Shown: piece by piece, positions 46,356-59,800 of the stretch
Layout: each line of letters starts with the position of its first letter
Numbering within the stretch: the stretch's first letter is position 1
NCBI GenBank assembly: GCA_025677815.1
Contig: JAIXMP010000049.1
Span: forward strand, 186,001-250,000
DNA: 64,000 bases
Reading direction: 5' to 3'
DNA from: Phascolomyces articulosus
Lineage: Eukaryota; Mucoromycota; Mucoromycetes; Mucorales; Lichtheimiaceae
The notes under the pieces: generated by a model
What the model saw: only the letters and a program-made list of their open reading frames with translations
Told to the model about the DNA's origin: nothing
Database searches by the model: none
Position numbers and translations under genes: made by a program

Positions 46356-49300
46356 TTAATCTTCTTGTGGAGTACTGCCACTGTCTGTGGTAGTAGTAGT
46401 TGCGGGTGCGGGTGTAATAGTGGTAGTTGAAGTAGTAGCTGCTTCAGAATCATCTTGTTTTTCTTCTTGTTTATGATCTTCTTGTTTATCTTCTGATTTT
46501 TCTTCGTGATGATTTTCATTATGTCCATCATCAGCACCTTCACCTCCCAAAGCACTAAATAATATATATTTCGTACAACAATTCAATAATTAATGAGTTA
46601 ATGGAAAAGTATTTTTTTCAACATTCATAGTTATTATCATCATCATCATTCTCTCTCTCTCTCTCTCCCCCCCCAAAATGAAAAAAATTTATGGATTAAT
46701 AATTTACCTAAACATATTGGCGGAACTAGATCGGCTTTCACTTGGGCTAGACTTTTGATCTCCACCTGCTTTACTGCTTGCACGATGAAGACTTGCAAAT
46801 GGACTATTACCAGGACCAAGAACACTACTTCGAGTCTTGCTTCGATCGGTTTTACCAAAGTTAGCTAATTCATTGGCACGGGTACCCTTGGAAGAACTAC
46901 CTGGGCTACCAGATCCAACAGTGCTCCAACCGTCTACGGTTGTGGAAGCAGCGTTACTACCCGTGGATCCTTCACGTTGTAAATCTCGCGATCCAGCCCC
47001 ACGGTGAGAACCAGCACGTGACATGGGGTGAGGTAAACTTCCTCGAGAACTAGATGTACGTTTCATGGCTTCCTTTTCTTCATTCTTGGCTTTTTGTGCT
47101 TGTTCATGTACTTGTGCAATAGTAGTAGGAGCAGGTTGATTACCACGACGGCTGACCCACTTGTTCTTACGAAGATCAAACAAGTCCTAAAATAATAATT
47201 CATGATTGGTGTGAGTTTATACTTGTATATAGAAATAGTAGTAAATAAAAAATAACATACCAAGATCATAAACTTGACACGAGAACTCAAATGAGGACTT
47301 TCCATCATTTCCTTCATACGTTCAAAGTAAGTATCCATCCATTCCTTATTTCTGCGACTGGAGGTGTCCAAAGATTTACCAATGGTAGTGATCAATTTAC
47401 ACATGGTTTCAGTTTCTTCATCACCGACTTCTCTGGGATTATCACATAATCGGGTCAAACATTGAAGCATGATACGATCTGTCAACATTTGACGTTTGAA
47501 CAATTCACCAATAAAAACAACCAAACCAAGACCTTGACGCTTCGCCTTGACAGCGGCATAATATTCATCACTCATCATATCTGGGTTATTTTGATCGACT
47601 TCTGGAATTTGCATCTTCCAACCTCGTTCAAAATCATGTTGACAACGGTTCAAAAGATATTTACGCAACAAGTTGACACCTGAGACAGTATTTCCTTCCT
47701 TATCCTTGACATTGACATCCTTGATTTCATCTGTGATCGTATCATACATTTTACGACACAATTGAGCCCACATGACAGCAAATGGAGGTTCATCACAAGC
47801 CTTATCAAAAGTCAATTGGATAACAACCTTCAAGGCACGACCATCGGTTTCCTTTTCGGATTGTTTGGCATATTCCCAAATTTGATCTGAAATGGAATCG
47901 AACTTTTCCAACGTCAACTTGTTCAACAAAGATTTGACCTTACGAATAATGACTTCATCAGACATGAGTTCATTTTCGGCCTTTTCAGCTTCACGTTGTT
48001 TACGTAAAGCCAAAGGAACCCAACGGTTTTGACTTTGTTCCAAAGGTTTGACTTGTTCAGGAGGAATGGTAGGAGCACCTTGTTGTTGGCGTTCTTGTTT
48101 TTCTTGATTATCACCACTGTTACCTCCCTTATTACCATGACGATTCTTACCACCGCGACCGCTACGGCTACGGCCACCATGGGAACCTTCACGTTGCATA
48201 CCACCAGGCGATCCAGGACCACCGGCAGGAGGTAAAGCATGACTACCACTACCAGCACGATGAGAAAGAGGTCGGCCACCAGCGAATTTACCCATTTCCA
48301 TACGACCATCACGAGAACCATGACGGAACATATGCATGTCCATAGGAGAGCTAGGAGTACGAGGTCCACCACGACCACGTTCAGAAGTTTGACGACGAGA
48401 CATGGAACGAGGGCCACGATCATTTTGTTCTTCACTCATATTTTGGAATTGAGATAAATCTTCAGAGGTTTCCAAACACAAGGGAGCAAATTGTAACAAA
48501 AAGTCGGGTTCATAAGTGATCTTTCCACTGCTAGGATCCTTACTACCAAATGGTGCCTTGACAGTAGGTGGGTATTGAATGGTACTTGGGTCTTCAATGG
48601 TACGCATAGGACCGGCGGGTGTCTTGGGAGCAGTAGCACGAGCTGGGGTAACAGAAGTAGGGGTAGCAGTAATATTACCAGTAACAGAAGATGTTTTCGA
48701 AACAGCAGCCATATCAAGACGGCCAGGAGCATTCTCAGCCTTCTTTTTCTTTTCAGCTTCTTCTTCTTCAGAAGCCTTTGCAGCAGCAGCAGCAGCAGCA
48801 GCAGCTTCTTCGGCCTTTTTCTTCTTTTCTTCATCTTCCTTGGCCTTTTGTTCAGCTTCTTCCTTTGCCTTACGTTCAGCTTCTTCTTTAGCCTTTTGTT
48901 CAGCTTCTAAACGTTCCTTTTCTTCACGTTCTTTACGTTCAGCCTCTTCCTTTGCCTTTTGTTCAGCTTCTAAACGTTCCTTTTCTTCACGTTCTTTGCG
49001 TTCAGCTTCTTCCTTAGCCTTACGTTCAGCTTCCAAACGTTCTTTTTCTTCACGTTCCTTACGTTCAGCTTCTTCCTTAGCCTTACGTTCTTCTTCTTCC
49101 TTGGCCGTTTGAGCAGCTTCTTCACGTTCACGCTTTTCACGGGCTTGACGATCCTTGATGGCAGGATCAATGATAGGAATAGCCTTGGAGGAAGAAGATG
49201 TATTTGAAGCAGCAGCAGTAGTACTATTTGAACCGGCAGGGGTGGATGTGGATGAAGACGAAGCGGGGGTAGCAGGAGAAGGTGTAGGTGTAGAAGTATT

Positions 49301-50716
49301 GGAAGAGGTAGGTTTCAATTCTTCCTTTTTAATACTGGTACTACTACGTTCTTCAGACTTGCTAGAAGAATCCTTGCTACTATTGGCAGTGGAGGAACTA
49401 GTAGAGGCAACAGCTTCAGCCTTGACTTCGGTCATGGTTTCAGGATTGATGATACGAATGGCCTTGTTGTTACGTTGAGGAGGAACGTAAGGTTGAGAAG
49501 CAGGGTTGTTACCACCATGTCCAACATATCCCATACCTTGATAAGGTGGATAGTAATGACGTTGGTTTTCAAAGTTTTGAGGAACAAACTAAGTAAAAAA
49601 AAAGTTAATAAGTTTATTTATTTTTTTCCCTATACCCTTATGAATTACCATTTCATAGCAAACAAAACCAGCTTTTCCCCCCTCCATCCATGTATCAATA
49701 TATACAGAATAAATTACTTACATATGGACCAGGTTGATGATGGACAGGACCAGGACTACCCCAGCTATGAGGCATAGGCATATTTTGACCAGCCACATTA
49801 GGAGAAGGTGCGGATTGCATATGAGGAGAAATAGGCTTCTTTTGATGATGAGGGACAAAAGGTTGAGAATTTTGCATGTTGGGAGAATGAGGCATACCCT
49901 GATGCTTATTTTGATTGTTGTAATGATGTCGATAATGTCTTGTATTACTGTTATTATTATTATTATTATTGTTACTATTATTATTAAAATGTGCTGGAGA
50001 AGATGAACCTTGTTCTGAATGATTGGAATGTGTAGAGTCTCTTCGTTGTTGATTATGGTGAGGAGGATGATGAGGTTGAGATGATGATAATGATTGTGCT
50101 GTAGTATTAGTTGTGGTAGTAGTAGTAGTAGTAGTACCCTGTGGTGCAGAAGATTGAGTGAAAAGTTTTGGATTGTTCTTGTCAGCATGATATGGCAAAT
50201 TAGGTGGTGCAGACATGGTTCTGGGTATCTCGGGAGATAAAGAAGAAAGAATAGGCTTTTTTTGTTGTGTCGTCCCTTGTATTCGAATGTGCGGTTGACC
50301 GTCCCAAACATTTGTCTGGTATAGGTTTTTTTTATTCCATCCCATTCGTTCACAAATAAGAAAGAAATAAATTCATATACAAGGGAAGAAGAGCCACACA
50401 CAAAAAAAAATAAAAAAAAATAAAGAGAATAATTATTTTTGAATTGGTTTTTTGAATTAAGCCAACAAAAAAACAAATATTTTTCCCAATTGAACCACAC
50501 CTACACCTAATGATAATAATAATAATAATGATAGAAAGTCAATAGAAAACAGAAAAAAAGAAATAGTTTACTTACGGAGGAAGCGTCAGTGGCAGGTAAG
50601 CTACCGAATGTAACTTCGGATGACTTCAAAACGGGAGCTGCTTCGCCGTTTTTATTTGAAGTAGATTGTGCTGGGAGATCTGTACCTTGATTGATTGATC
50701 CAAATTGAATGGGTGC

Positions 50717-50753
<37 letters not shown>

Positions 50754-51672
50754 TAAATAACCAGATCATATCCCTTGCCCTATCATTTTATATATAAAAA
50801 AAACTTACCAGCATCAGTAGGAGGAGCTCTTGGCAGCTGTACAGACGCATTACGTGCGTTCTTTGTGGCTGGAGATGCCGACTTGTTTGGCGGGCTACTT
50901 TTGTGATAGAATGCATTATAGTTAAGGTGATATATTATAATAATGATAATGATCATGATCATCATTTCATATTATTATTTCTTATTCAATGATAATAAGA
51001 ATAACTGTTTTTTAAGAGTTCCCCTTTTTTTTTCTTTAATGATTCCAGGAGCGCATGAATTATTAACGCCACTATATATATATATATATAATAAAACCTT
51101 TTTTTTTCAAATCTTATCCAACCATCATCCGATTCTCATCCGATTCTCCTCCTCTTTTTTGTTTGTTTTAGCCACCCAAAGTTGTTGTAAAAAAAATTAT
51201 CGAGTTTCATGATCCAAACCCTCTTTTTCTTTTTCCTTCTGCACACACACATCCTCTCGACTTTCTCTTGGATCCATAAAAGAAGAAAAGAAAAAGAAAA
51301 AGGAAAAATAAAAATAAAATTAAAAAAAGGATACGAATTGGTAGCTGTTGTACTATTAGCCAATGTAGAAGCAAATGAAGGTTGCTGTTGTTGTGAATTT
51401 ACTGTGGATTGAGTGGATGAGGCATTGGTTCCATTGAATGACACATTTCCATTGGTGTTGTTATTGTTATTATTGTTGCCTTTTTTATTTGAGTCGTTAT
51501 TACCAGATGCCGAAGTTGTATTGGAAGGAGATTGTGTTGTAGAAGAACGCTGTGGTGATTGCTGTTGATCTTGAATCTGTGAGCTTCGCTTTGCAGCTTC
51601 TGCGTAATTGAATACTGCTTGAGTAGTTGACTTGGCGGTTGTTGTGTCGGATGTAGTTGGAGTTCTATTCAT
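46356..51672 (-). CDS. TIF4631: Translation initiation factor eIF4G, 7 exons
   Basis: Exons 51672-51335, 50894-50809, 50715-50576, 50315-49722, 49588-47261, 47186-46708 and 46554-46356 give about 1387 residues. The N-terminal half is Gln/Asn/Ser-rich and includes AAKRSSQIQDQQ and APIQFGSINQ. A perfect 20-residue repeat of Glu/Lys/Arg (about residues 554-644) forms a charged helix. The canonical eIF4E-binding motif YxxxxL-phi is present as YEPDFLL (about Y745). An RGG-like basic segment follows, then the MIF4G HEAT domain (about 930-1160: EVIIRKVKSLLNKLTLEKFD, KAKRQGLGLVVFIGELF). The C-terminus is Ser/acidic. eIF4G bridges eIF4E, eIF4A and the small subunit. The acceptor of exon 2 is a tandem AAG/TAG three bases apart, so two isoforms differing by one Ser are possible. 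Confidence 0.92.
48960..49130 (-). repeat. Tandem 60-base coding repeat in eIF4G
   Basis: Three near-perfect copies of a 20-residue unit, EEAERKEREEKERLEAE plus KAK, followed by degenerate copies. At DNA level it is a GAA/AAG/CGT-rich tandem. The repeat is length-changeable by slippage and expected to form a single alpha helix. Confidence 0.7.
50718..50752. repeat. (AAT)n microsatellite in an eIF4G intron
   Basis: About 11 AAT units immediately upstream (on the coding strand) of exon 3 of eIF4G, close to the acceptor site. Confidence 0.65.
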
Positions 51673-52813
51673 TAGTTGAAATCACAAAAGTTGCATATCC
51701 TAGCGATGAGGACACTTAGTGGCTTTTTGATCGATAGGAAAAAAGAATAAAAATAAGAGAGAAAAAGAGAAAGTTTATTTGTTAGATTTTTTTTAATCTG
51801 TTATATAGATATAATTTTTTTTTCTTTTCAAAAAAAAAAAGTAAAAAGACCGTAATCCATAACAAACTCTTTTTTTTTTAATCAATGATAATTGAAATCA
51901 ACAATCGTTTTTTTTTGTCATTTTTTTGGCTTGTTTGATTGAGGTTGTGTGTATGTGTTGTTTTTTTTTTGTATGGATCACGTTCTTTATACATAAAACA
52001 ATGTCTTTTTTTATATCTTTTATAGAGATTCCTTTTCAATTATTCATACGTACATGCTTTTTTTTAAAAAAAGTGGGTGAGGTGTGGTTTGGTGCAGGAT
52101 AAGGGGAGTTGGCACCTAAGTTCAAGTGTTAAAAAAAAAAAAAGAAACAACAAATTTTTGATGATTTTTTTTCAACCAGCAAGTCACTTAAGGTTAGGTT
52201 TTGCGTGGCCAAAAAAATAAAAAAAATATGTATTTTTGGTTTTTTACTATTTATTTTATTATTATGAGTTGGAATAATTTTTTTATAGTATTTAATAGCG
52301 CCATCATCATCATCATCGTCATAAATAAACAAGTAGGATGCACGTTTGATAAAGCTATCCAATTCTTATAACTACTTATAAATAAATATAAACGAATATG
52401 CAGGGAAAAAAAAAAAAGAGGCGCAGCAGCAAAGTTCAATAACATTATTATAATAAAAGGTTAATAAATACGTGTGTGTAAATAACAATGGGATGAATAT
52501 TGTGACGTATTTATAATTATGATCAATGATGAAACCCTTTTTTTTTGTTGGGTGCACGAGGATTATAAAAGGTAAAAATAAGGAAATGGATGGAGAGTTT
52601 TGATAGCCAAGAAATCATCGTGGGTGGATAAATGCTCAGCATCCGGGTATTAAATGATTAAAATGGAAATTTGTTTGCCGAGAAAAAAAAAATTAATGAT
52701 TGAATCCATGTATATAAATACAACAGCATACAAGAAGTATTCTTCTTTTTCTCTTTCTTATAACACTTTTTATTATTTATTGATTGATCTATTTACTACT
52801 ATTTATTTCAAAA
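51673..52813. promoter_or_regulatory. Divergent region between eIF4G and the P450 gene
   Basis: About 1.1 kb with many T tracts; the genes on either side are transcribed away from each other. No regulatory motif could be named. No coding sequence is recognised. Confidence 0.45.
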
Positions 52814-55217
52814 ATGATTCTTGTTCGAGATATGATTTCTCGATTGAATCAACATCAAGAGAGTATCGTTGATCTTGTTATTGGAAACAATCATAAAAAT
52901 ATCGAGAAATTAGCTGTCACCACAACTATCACCACAGCAACGACTCTTTTGCTTTATTATATGATTAAGAAGATCACTTCTAAAGATATTGATCCAACAC
53001 CTGTGATTCCTTATCGATGGCCAATCTTGGGATCTTCTATTGAATACTTTAAAGATAAAAAGAAATTTGCAAAAGAAAAAACTGAACAATATGGTCCGGT
53101 GTTTCGTGTTCATTTGTTTGGCCAGGTTAGTAAAAAACTACAGTTGTTGAAAACGATGATTAGAAATCGATCATGTATCATAGACATACATGATTGCTCC
53201 ATTTATTATATAGATTCTGATAGTTTTAAATTCTTCTAATAGATGGTTACTGTAGTGGATGGAAATACTGCACATGAAGTCTTTATGAATCCAAATCTTG
53301 ATTTTATCAAAAGTACACACAAGGTAATAAATACATATTCTCTGTTTTATTGTCTTTTAATCAAACATTTATGATTGAAATGAAATAACATATACTTAAT
53401 ATATGAAAAAAAATAGTACTTTGATGTACCCAAGTTACTCACAGGACTTCGTTACGATATGCCTGAGAATATGTTTCGAGATTTTATTATTAAAGAAATG
53501 GCTCAAAAGCTACCAAAACATAGTAATCATTTTGATGAAGAGGTATGTTTATTAATCATGTTGTCATTATATCACACATCATGTGGTCTGCTTGTTGACA
53601 CATAATTCAAAACATCTTATTTACTCTTTACATGTTGATGTAGTGCACAAACGTTGCTGCAGAGGTACTTGGGAATTTAAAAGGTATGGAATAAAAATAG
53701 ATTACATTATTACAAATAGGAGATGGTCTATTTATATTATTGCATATCGCATACACTATGAAACTCGCTGATCATGCCATTCCTTGATAATATATTATAT
53801 AGACCCGAAAGTGATTACTGAGATCAATGAAATTACTCGTGTATTTGTGGCCCGTACAACTGCTTACACATTAGCTGGAACAACATTTACTCAAAACAAA
53901 GAAATCATGGATTTATTCGAACAAACAGCGGATGAATGTGCTCGTCAAATTCTAGTTCCTGGTCCAGCTCGAGCTTTATTACCATGGTGGAACACTCTTT
54001 ACAAAAAGTATGATTGTATTTTATACTTTAAGTTATCATTCAAAACTAACAAATGAAATTCTTTATATCATAGAATCTTTTTCCCTCGCAACACTTATGC
54101 AAACCAATGTAAGCGAAGAGTTCGAAATGAATTAAGGGATATAGTAAGAGAGCGTCTTGACATGATCCACAACAAGAAAGAAGATACTCCAGTGAGTGAA
54201 AAAAAAGACGCACGTTTTCATGATCATATGTATATATAGTAATATAAATGGTATCAACATTTTCACTCACTTTCTTTATTTCAAAGGATGATGTCCTCCA
54301 ATCCATTTTGAACGAATATTTAAAAGATAAAGATGAAGATGTTATTCTTGATAGTCTTACTGTATGGTTTTTATCCATGACGTTTACAAGTGTTCTTACC
54401 ACGGCAGGTACATTGATTGGTGTATTTTATCTATTGGCCACTTACCCTGATTATGTTGCTGAATTACGTGAAGAACAAGAAGAAATCACCCATCATGGTC
54501 AATATCCATTAGATGCTGCTGGATATAAACGGATGGTCAAACTGGATAGTTTTATTCGTGAAACACTTCGACAAATGGATGATTTTGCTCATCCACATAC
54601 CAATGTCACAAAAAATAATGTTGTTTTAAGTAATGGCACTATTATCCGTCCTGGTAAGTTCAATCACAAAGAACACGACGTTAATACAAGTTTATGTCTA
54701 ACTTATAACCATCTGTCTATTTATAAATATAGGTGAAGAGGTGTATACCAACTTTTGGCATCTCAATTTTGATCAAAAGGTTCAACCTGATTTGGAAGAT
54801 TTGGAAAAATTCAAGGCATTTCGATTTGTAGGCCGTGAAAAACAATCTACAAAATGTAGTGGGGATTATCTTCCATTTGGATTGGGAAGGTAAAAACATC
54901 AATATTCAGTTCTTTTTTCTTGCATATGTATCATTTTATCACCTACTAATACAGAGTGTGGTTTATTAATTATTTTTTACTCTTTTTATTAGACATGCTT
55001 GTCCTGGTACGTATTTATTGAAACGGAAATAGATAACAATGACTAATTCTTGTTTTATTTAGGTCGATGGTTTGCAGTTGAAGAAATGAAAGCTACTGTT
55101 TCAGTTATTATTCGTCACTATGATCTTTCCATTGCAAAATCAGATGATACTCAAAATGCAAGAAGAGATAAAAAAGAAGGCAAAGGAATCAAATTTATCA
55201 ATCGTAAAAAGGAATAA
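52814..55217 (+). CDS. Cytochrome P450, 10 exons
   Basis: Exons 52814-53125, 53243-53323, 53417-53542, 53644-53683, 53803-54007, 54074-54191, 54287-54653, 54733-54889, 54993-55006 and 55063-55217 give 524 residues. An N-terminal hydrophobic stretch (TTTITTATTLLLYYMI) is a membrane anchor, then the proline-rich hinge TPVIPYRWPILGSS. Exon 9 is only 14 bases and encodes most of the haem loop. The K-helix has ETLR (about E386, R389) and the haem-binding loop is FGLGRHACPGRW with Cys about 472. The I-helix reads FTSVLTTAGTL; compared with the fungal A-x-x-H-T-T-S form the histidine is leucine, so the usual acid/alcohol pair is missing. Substrate unknown; the family is one I associate with fungal, sterol- or toxin-type P450s only in general terms. 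Confidence 0.88.
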
Positions 55218-55394
55218 ACCACATCAAAAAAAGTGTGGCAATGCATTATGGTTGTAGTAAATCTTTATATTTTGTTTGTATATATTATTATTAGTTTTAT
55301 TATTATTATTATTATCTTGTGTTGGCATTATAAATTAAATTGACTACTAAATCTATATATGATGTGAAAACATAAGAACTTTTTTCTTTTTATT
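55218..55394. terminator. Convergent 3' ends of the P450 and HEM4 genes
   Basis: A 177-base gap between two stop codons facing each other. It holds a (TTA)n stretch near 55285-55313 and A/T-rich polyadenylation context for both strands. Confidence 0.5.
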
Positions 55395-56255
55395 TCATTG
55401 GTCACTACTACCATCATGTACAGCAATAGCAGCTGCTAAATCCTTTGCTCGAGGTTTTGGAGATATCAAAGTAACTGTCAATCCACATTGTTTCATATGA
55501 TCTGCTGTGGTTGCACCTATAGCAGCTAATTTTGGAATTGATTTTATCCATTGTATATTTCGTTCCAAAACATAATTGACACCAGAAGGACTAAAAAACA
55601 CAGCCCAATCTTCTTCATTATCACCATTATCCTTCTGCTGATGCTGATGCTGTCTTTGTTGGTGTTTTGATACTAAACGATCGGTCAATTCAGGATGGGC
55701 ACATGTAGAATACGTTCGTACTTCTTGAAATGGAATATCTGCTTCTTTTAAACGCGTTGGTAATTCGTTTAATCGTTTATCACCTGCAAGGAATAAAATA
55801 CTGTTTTGAAAATGAGGGTCTTGTTTTTTCTTATTCAACATGACAGGAATCATTTCTGGAGCTAATTGGACAGCACGATCGTGAACAATAGGTTCATTAT
55901 GAAAGAATGAAAGATTGGACAGTTTTTCTGCGGTTTTGGTTCCAACAATAAATACATTTAATAAATGCCATTGAGGGTGAATAATCGATTCTCTTTGTTG
56001 TTCTTGTCGTTGTTTTTGTTGAAGTGTCGTGATGGCTTGGTTCCAAGAATCAACAGACCGTTGGGAAGTAAAGATTATGCCGCCATGGCCAGGGGGTTGG
56101 ACAAGTAATTCTTGAATGAATGAAATAGATTCTGGTTTGGAATCGAGAACGGGTATAAAATCTGTCTTGTAGTTGTAGTGTTCTAATTCATATTCATATT
56201 CATCCAATGGCGTATTGGTTTCTTTTCCTTTAAATAAAAGGACGTTTTTAGTCAT
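55395..56255 (-). CDS. HEM4: Uroporphyrinogen-III synthase
   Basis: Single-exon frame of 286 residues. It begins MTKNVLLFKGKET and continues with FIPVLDSKPESISFIQELLV, GIIFTSQRSVDSW and VFIVGTKTAEKLS, then SILFLAGDKRLNELPTRLK, the second domain signature, and DWAVFFSPSGVNYVLE and KLAAIGATTADHMKQCGL near the end. These match HemD/Hem4, which cyclises hydroxymethylbilane to uroporphyrinogen III with inversion of ring D in haem biosynthesis. A Gln/His-rich insertion (about HQQRQHQHQQ) lengthens the linker. No targeting sequence is seen, as expected for a cytosolic enzyme. Confidence 0.9.
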   Translation of the reverse strand: MTKNVLLFKGKETNTPLDEYEYELEHYNYKTDFIPVLDSKPESISFIQELLVQPPGHGGIIFTSQRSVDSWNQAITTLQQKQRQEQQRESIIHPQWHLLNVFIVGTKTAEKLSNLSFFHNEPIVHDRAVQLAPEMIPVMLNKKKQDPHFQNSILFLAGDKRLNELPTRLKEADIPFQEVRTYSTCAHPELTDRLVSKHQQRQHQHQQKDNGDNEEDWAVFFSPSGVNYVLERNIQWIKSIPKLAAIGATTADHMKQCGLTVTLISPKPRAKDLAAAIAVHDGSSDQ

Positions 56256-56824
56256 ACTATATATTTATATAATAAGTATATTCAACAAATGAATAAATAA
56301 AAAAAAAAGAAGCAAAAAGAAGAATTAAAAAAAAAATAACTCATCCATGTTCTTTTCATGATATCAAATTTTCATATTTTTTATATAAAAAAAGAAAGAG
56401 AAAACTTTTGGACCAGCAAAAAGTTCTCTATTTTAAACTTTGTAAGAGAGTAATGATATACATGGATAAAAAGTGTAGGTGAGTGAGTAAACGTGTGTAT
56501 AAAATACGTGGGTAAAAGTGTGGGTGGTGATGATAAACTAGTCAAGGAGGAGAGAAAGGAGGAATATAACGGATAAAATGAAAAAGGTGGATTTATAGGA
56601 GGGGGAAAGGATACAAAAAAAGAAAAAAAAAATAAGGTACAAAGGGAAGAAGAAGCAAGTTAAATTATATATAGGTATAATGCATACAGAACACGAGATG
56701 CTTCGCTATGTAAAAATGAGTGATGCAAATAGGAAAAAAAAAAAGTCGTGGGGAATATAAAGAATCTGGTACGTGGGTTTTTTGTCATTGTCGATGTATA
56801 CAAATTTTCGAAATAATAAATAAA
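56256..56824. other. Promoter of HEM4 and 3' flank of the RhoGAP gene
   Basis: AT- and purine-rich non-coding region, no gene recognised. Confidence 0.45.
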
Positions 56825-59800
56825 TTAAATATAACCTGCATTTTCTTTAGCAGGTACTGCAGGTGGAATATGACGAAGTAAATCATCAGTTGAAAGTTCT
56901 CGACGATGGTGCTTACGAGCTGCAAAAGCTAATGAATTACGACGATTCGATGAAGAAGGCAAAGGAGATGAATGATTTTGTTGCTCCGGTACTGGATCGG
57001 CAAACAACGTCTTGAAATGGCTCAAGATATATTCAATGGCATTGATCTTGTGATTCATATCAACAATATCAAAACTTTCGTCCCGATTACGCATCAAGGT
57101 AGGTCCGAAAATCACAGCTAAATTTTTTGTTGTCATGAGATTTTCTTGATGTTGTTGTTGTACTCGATCCAAATGCTGCATCAAATATTTCAACGTATTA
57201 TAATTTTCGGATGGTAATGAATGAATCGATTTTTGGAAAAGAGCAAATTGTTGATCGCTTGCGGATGGTAATTCTATAAGAAATTATCATCAGTTTCTTT
57301 TAATCATATATACTGATACATAACCGTGTGGGATCAAAAGAAAAAAAGAAAGAAAAAACTTACTAGCAGCATCCACAAATTTGCTATGCATTTCATAAGT
57401 GAATAATGGATTAGGTAAATCTCGGAAGTATTGTTTCAAAACACTTGTAATGGCACAAATATCGTTCCATTTATCCTCATCACAAAGGTCGCATGTTTCA
57501 TCTCCAGTTTCAAATGCTTGTTGAATTTGTCGCATCTGTCCAGCGGCACCCGATTTTCGATAAATGCCTTCAAAATCCATGCCTCGAGTTTCTACAGCTT
57601 CAATGCATTTTTGAACGATTTTTGGTATAGATCCATTCTCGGATTGAATTTGTGCTGCGAGATCATTACCAAACATGGCTATATGAGAAAAAGAAGAAGA
57701 GTTTTTACATTATTAACCAACCAAACATACGAAACAGAGGCCAATCCCTGTTATTCATGTCTTAACTTACCATCATGTTTACTACCATCTGGGTTGATCT
57801 TGCCTGTACAAGAAGCTAGAACATTATGCATACATCGGAAATGTGAAATATATCCACAATCTATATATAATATAATATAAAATTCAGGTAAGAATAAGTA
57901 TTTCGATAATAGAATTTCTCATAACTTTTACATATACTTATATACATACCTTGACATTTAAGTTCGCTTACACGCCACATTTTTTCATTGCATACATCAC
58001 ATTTAGTAGGTCTCAAAAATCGAGTTTGTGCAAAATTATGTCCAGCTCGAACACGTGTCGCATGGGCCTCCAATTCCTTTAATTCATTACTGGTTTTTTG
58101 TCGCAAGGGTTGTGATTCTTGTACAGTAGTAGTAGCAAGAGGTTGACCACTTACATTGGCATCATAGGGTACACCAATCGTCATTTCTTCCTTGTCGTTC
58201 TTTTTACTGTTACTATTATTGCGACGACCAAACTTGTTCTTTCGACGGAATTTGAACATTTTAGGTGGTTCTGCTTTACTAATACTATCTCGTTGAGCCA
58301 CTTTACGCACATTTTGATGATCGGATGACTTTCGTTCCAAAAATACACCACTGATATCCATGGCAGAATCTTGTTGTTGTAACTTGTTATTATTTTCTTT
58401 ATTATTGGGATTACTTTCGTCAGCCAAAAAACTTGTACCAGCCATCACTGCAAGTGCTTCTCGTTCACGTTCCGTCACACGACGAGATAAGTCATTGTTG
58501 AGGGATGTTAATTCTGCATTCTTGGTATTAAGCATAATCATTTCACTAATAATATCGTCACGTGCTTTCATTAATCGACCATATCCTGATTTGGCAGTAT
58601 CAATATCAGAATGAACCGATCGTAATTGCATTTGGGCTGCTTGATGGCTTTTTTCCCATACTGTATCCATCGAAAGACGACTATATTTTATATATTAGCA
58701 AAATGTACCAAAATAAATAAAGAATCGAACTCATCCTTTACTCCACACACTATTTTATATGTAACATAATCGACAAATAAGCATACTTAGCAGCATTATT
58801 GGTGATTTCGGACACAAGTTCGTCACGATGCGTACGTAAATCCTTACATAATTGCTCAAGAGCAGCCTTGGTTTGCCCCAAATGTTCCACTTCTTCCTTT
58901 GTTAATGTAATTGCTTCTCCATTGCCAAAGATGGAAGCTTGATGATATACTAAAAGTTCAGCTTTCAATTTAGAAGCTAATGCTTCTGCATTTTGTCGCG
59001 CCGATACTTCAGCTGCATATCCTTCTTTAACAATATGGAATTCGTCCAGCGCTTTCCTACTGATTGCCTGATTGGGGGAGGGAGGTATAAAAAAAACGAA
59101 AATAATTAAGTGTTTGGTTCATAATATTAATATGGCTAGGATGGGATTAATTAGCTGTCATTTTTTTTTTTACCTTTATCTTATTAAATTTAGTATCCAC
59201 TTCTTTTAATTGGCTCTTTGTGCTTCGTAATTCACGTTCTAATTGCGCTATTCGATTATGATCATCAGGAGCCTGGGATGAGGAGAGTGGAGGATCAATA
59301 GAAGCTGGTAATTCAACTGCATCGATATCATTTAAAGATTGGAATGTCGCATCGGATAAAGGTGAATTAGAACCTCGAGTTCTTGGTGGGCTAGGTATAT
59401 TTTCAAGTGTAGTTGCTGCTGTAGAAGATTGTGAAGCATCCTCCGTTAAACCAGTATTTAACATTTGATTCAATTCAGTCAATTCTCGTGAACCTTAAAG
59501 AATAATAATTGATAATTTTTTGTTAATGAAATGAATAAATAAAAGTGAATTTGTGTTTAAGTGATACATTGTACAAGTAGTAATTCCCCAATATAAAGTT
59601 TCATTCTTGATGTTAGTATCACCTAACACAGTTTTTTTTTCTCTCTCCTCCCTCCCTTTCTTAAACTTACTCAGTATAACATTCTTTGAAGTTTGATCCT
59701 TTTCATTCAAGAGAGTGTTATTCAATCGAGAATCACTTGCAGATATACCTCCTCGTCGTTCCTTATTTGAAAATCCTCGAGTAACAGAATCTAATGAATC

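Noticed and set aside
48579..49112. Long Ser/Ala-rich plus-strand frame
   Set aside because: Antisense of the Glu/Lys/Arg repeat of eIF4G; composition follows the repeat.
55217..55395. HEM4 beside a P450 as a haem gene cluster
   Set aside because: They are convergent housekeeping and oxidase genes; adjacency alone is not evidence of co-regulation.
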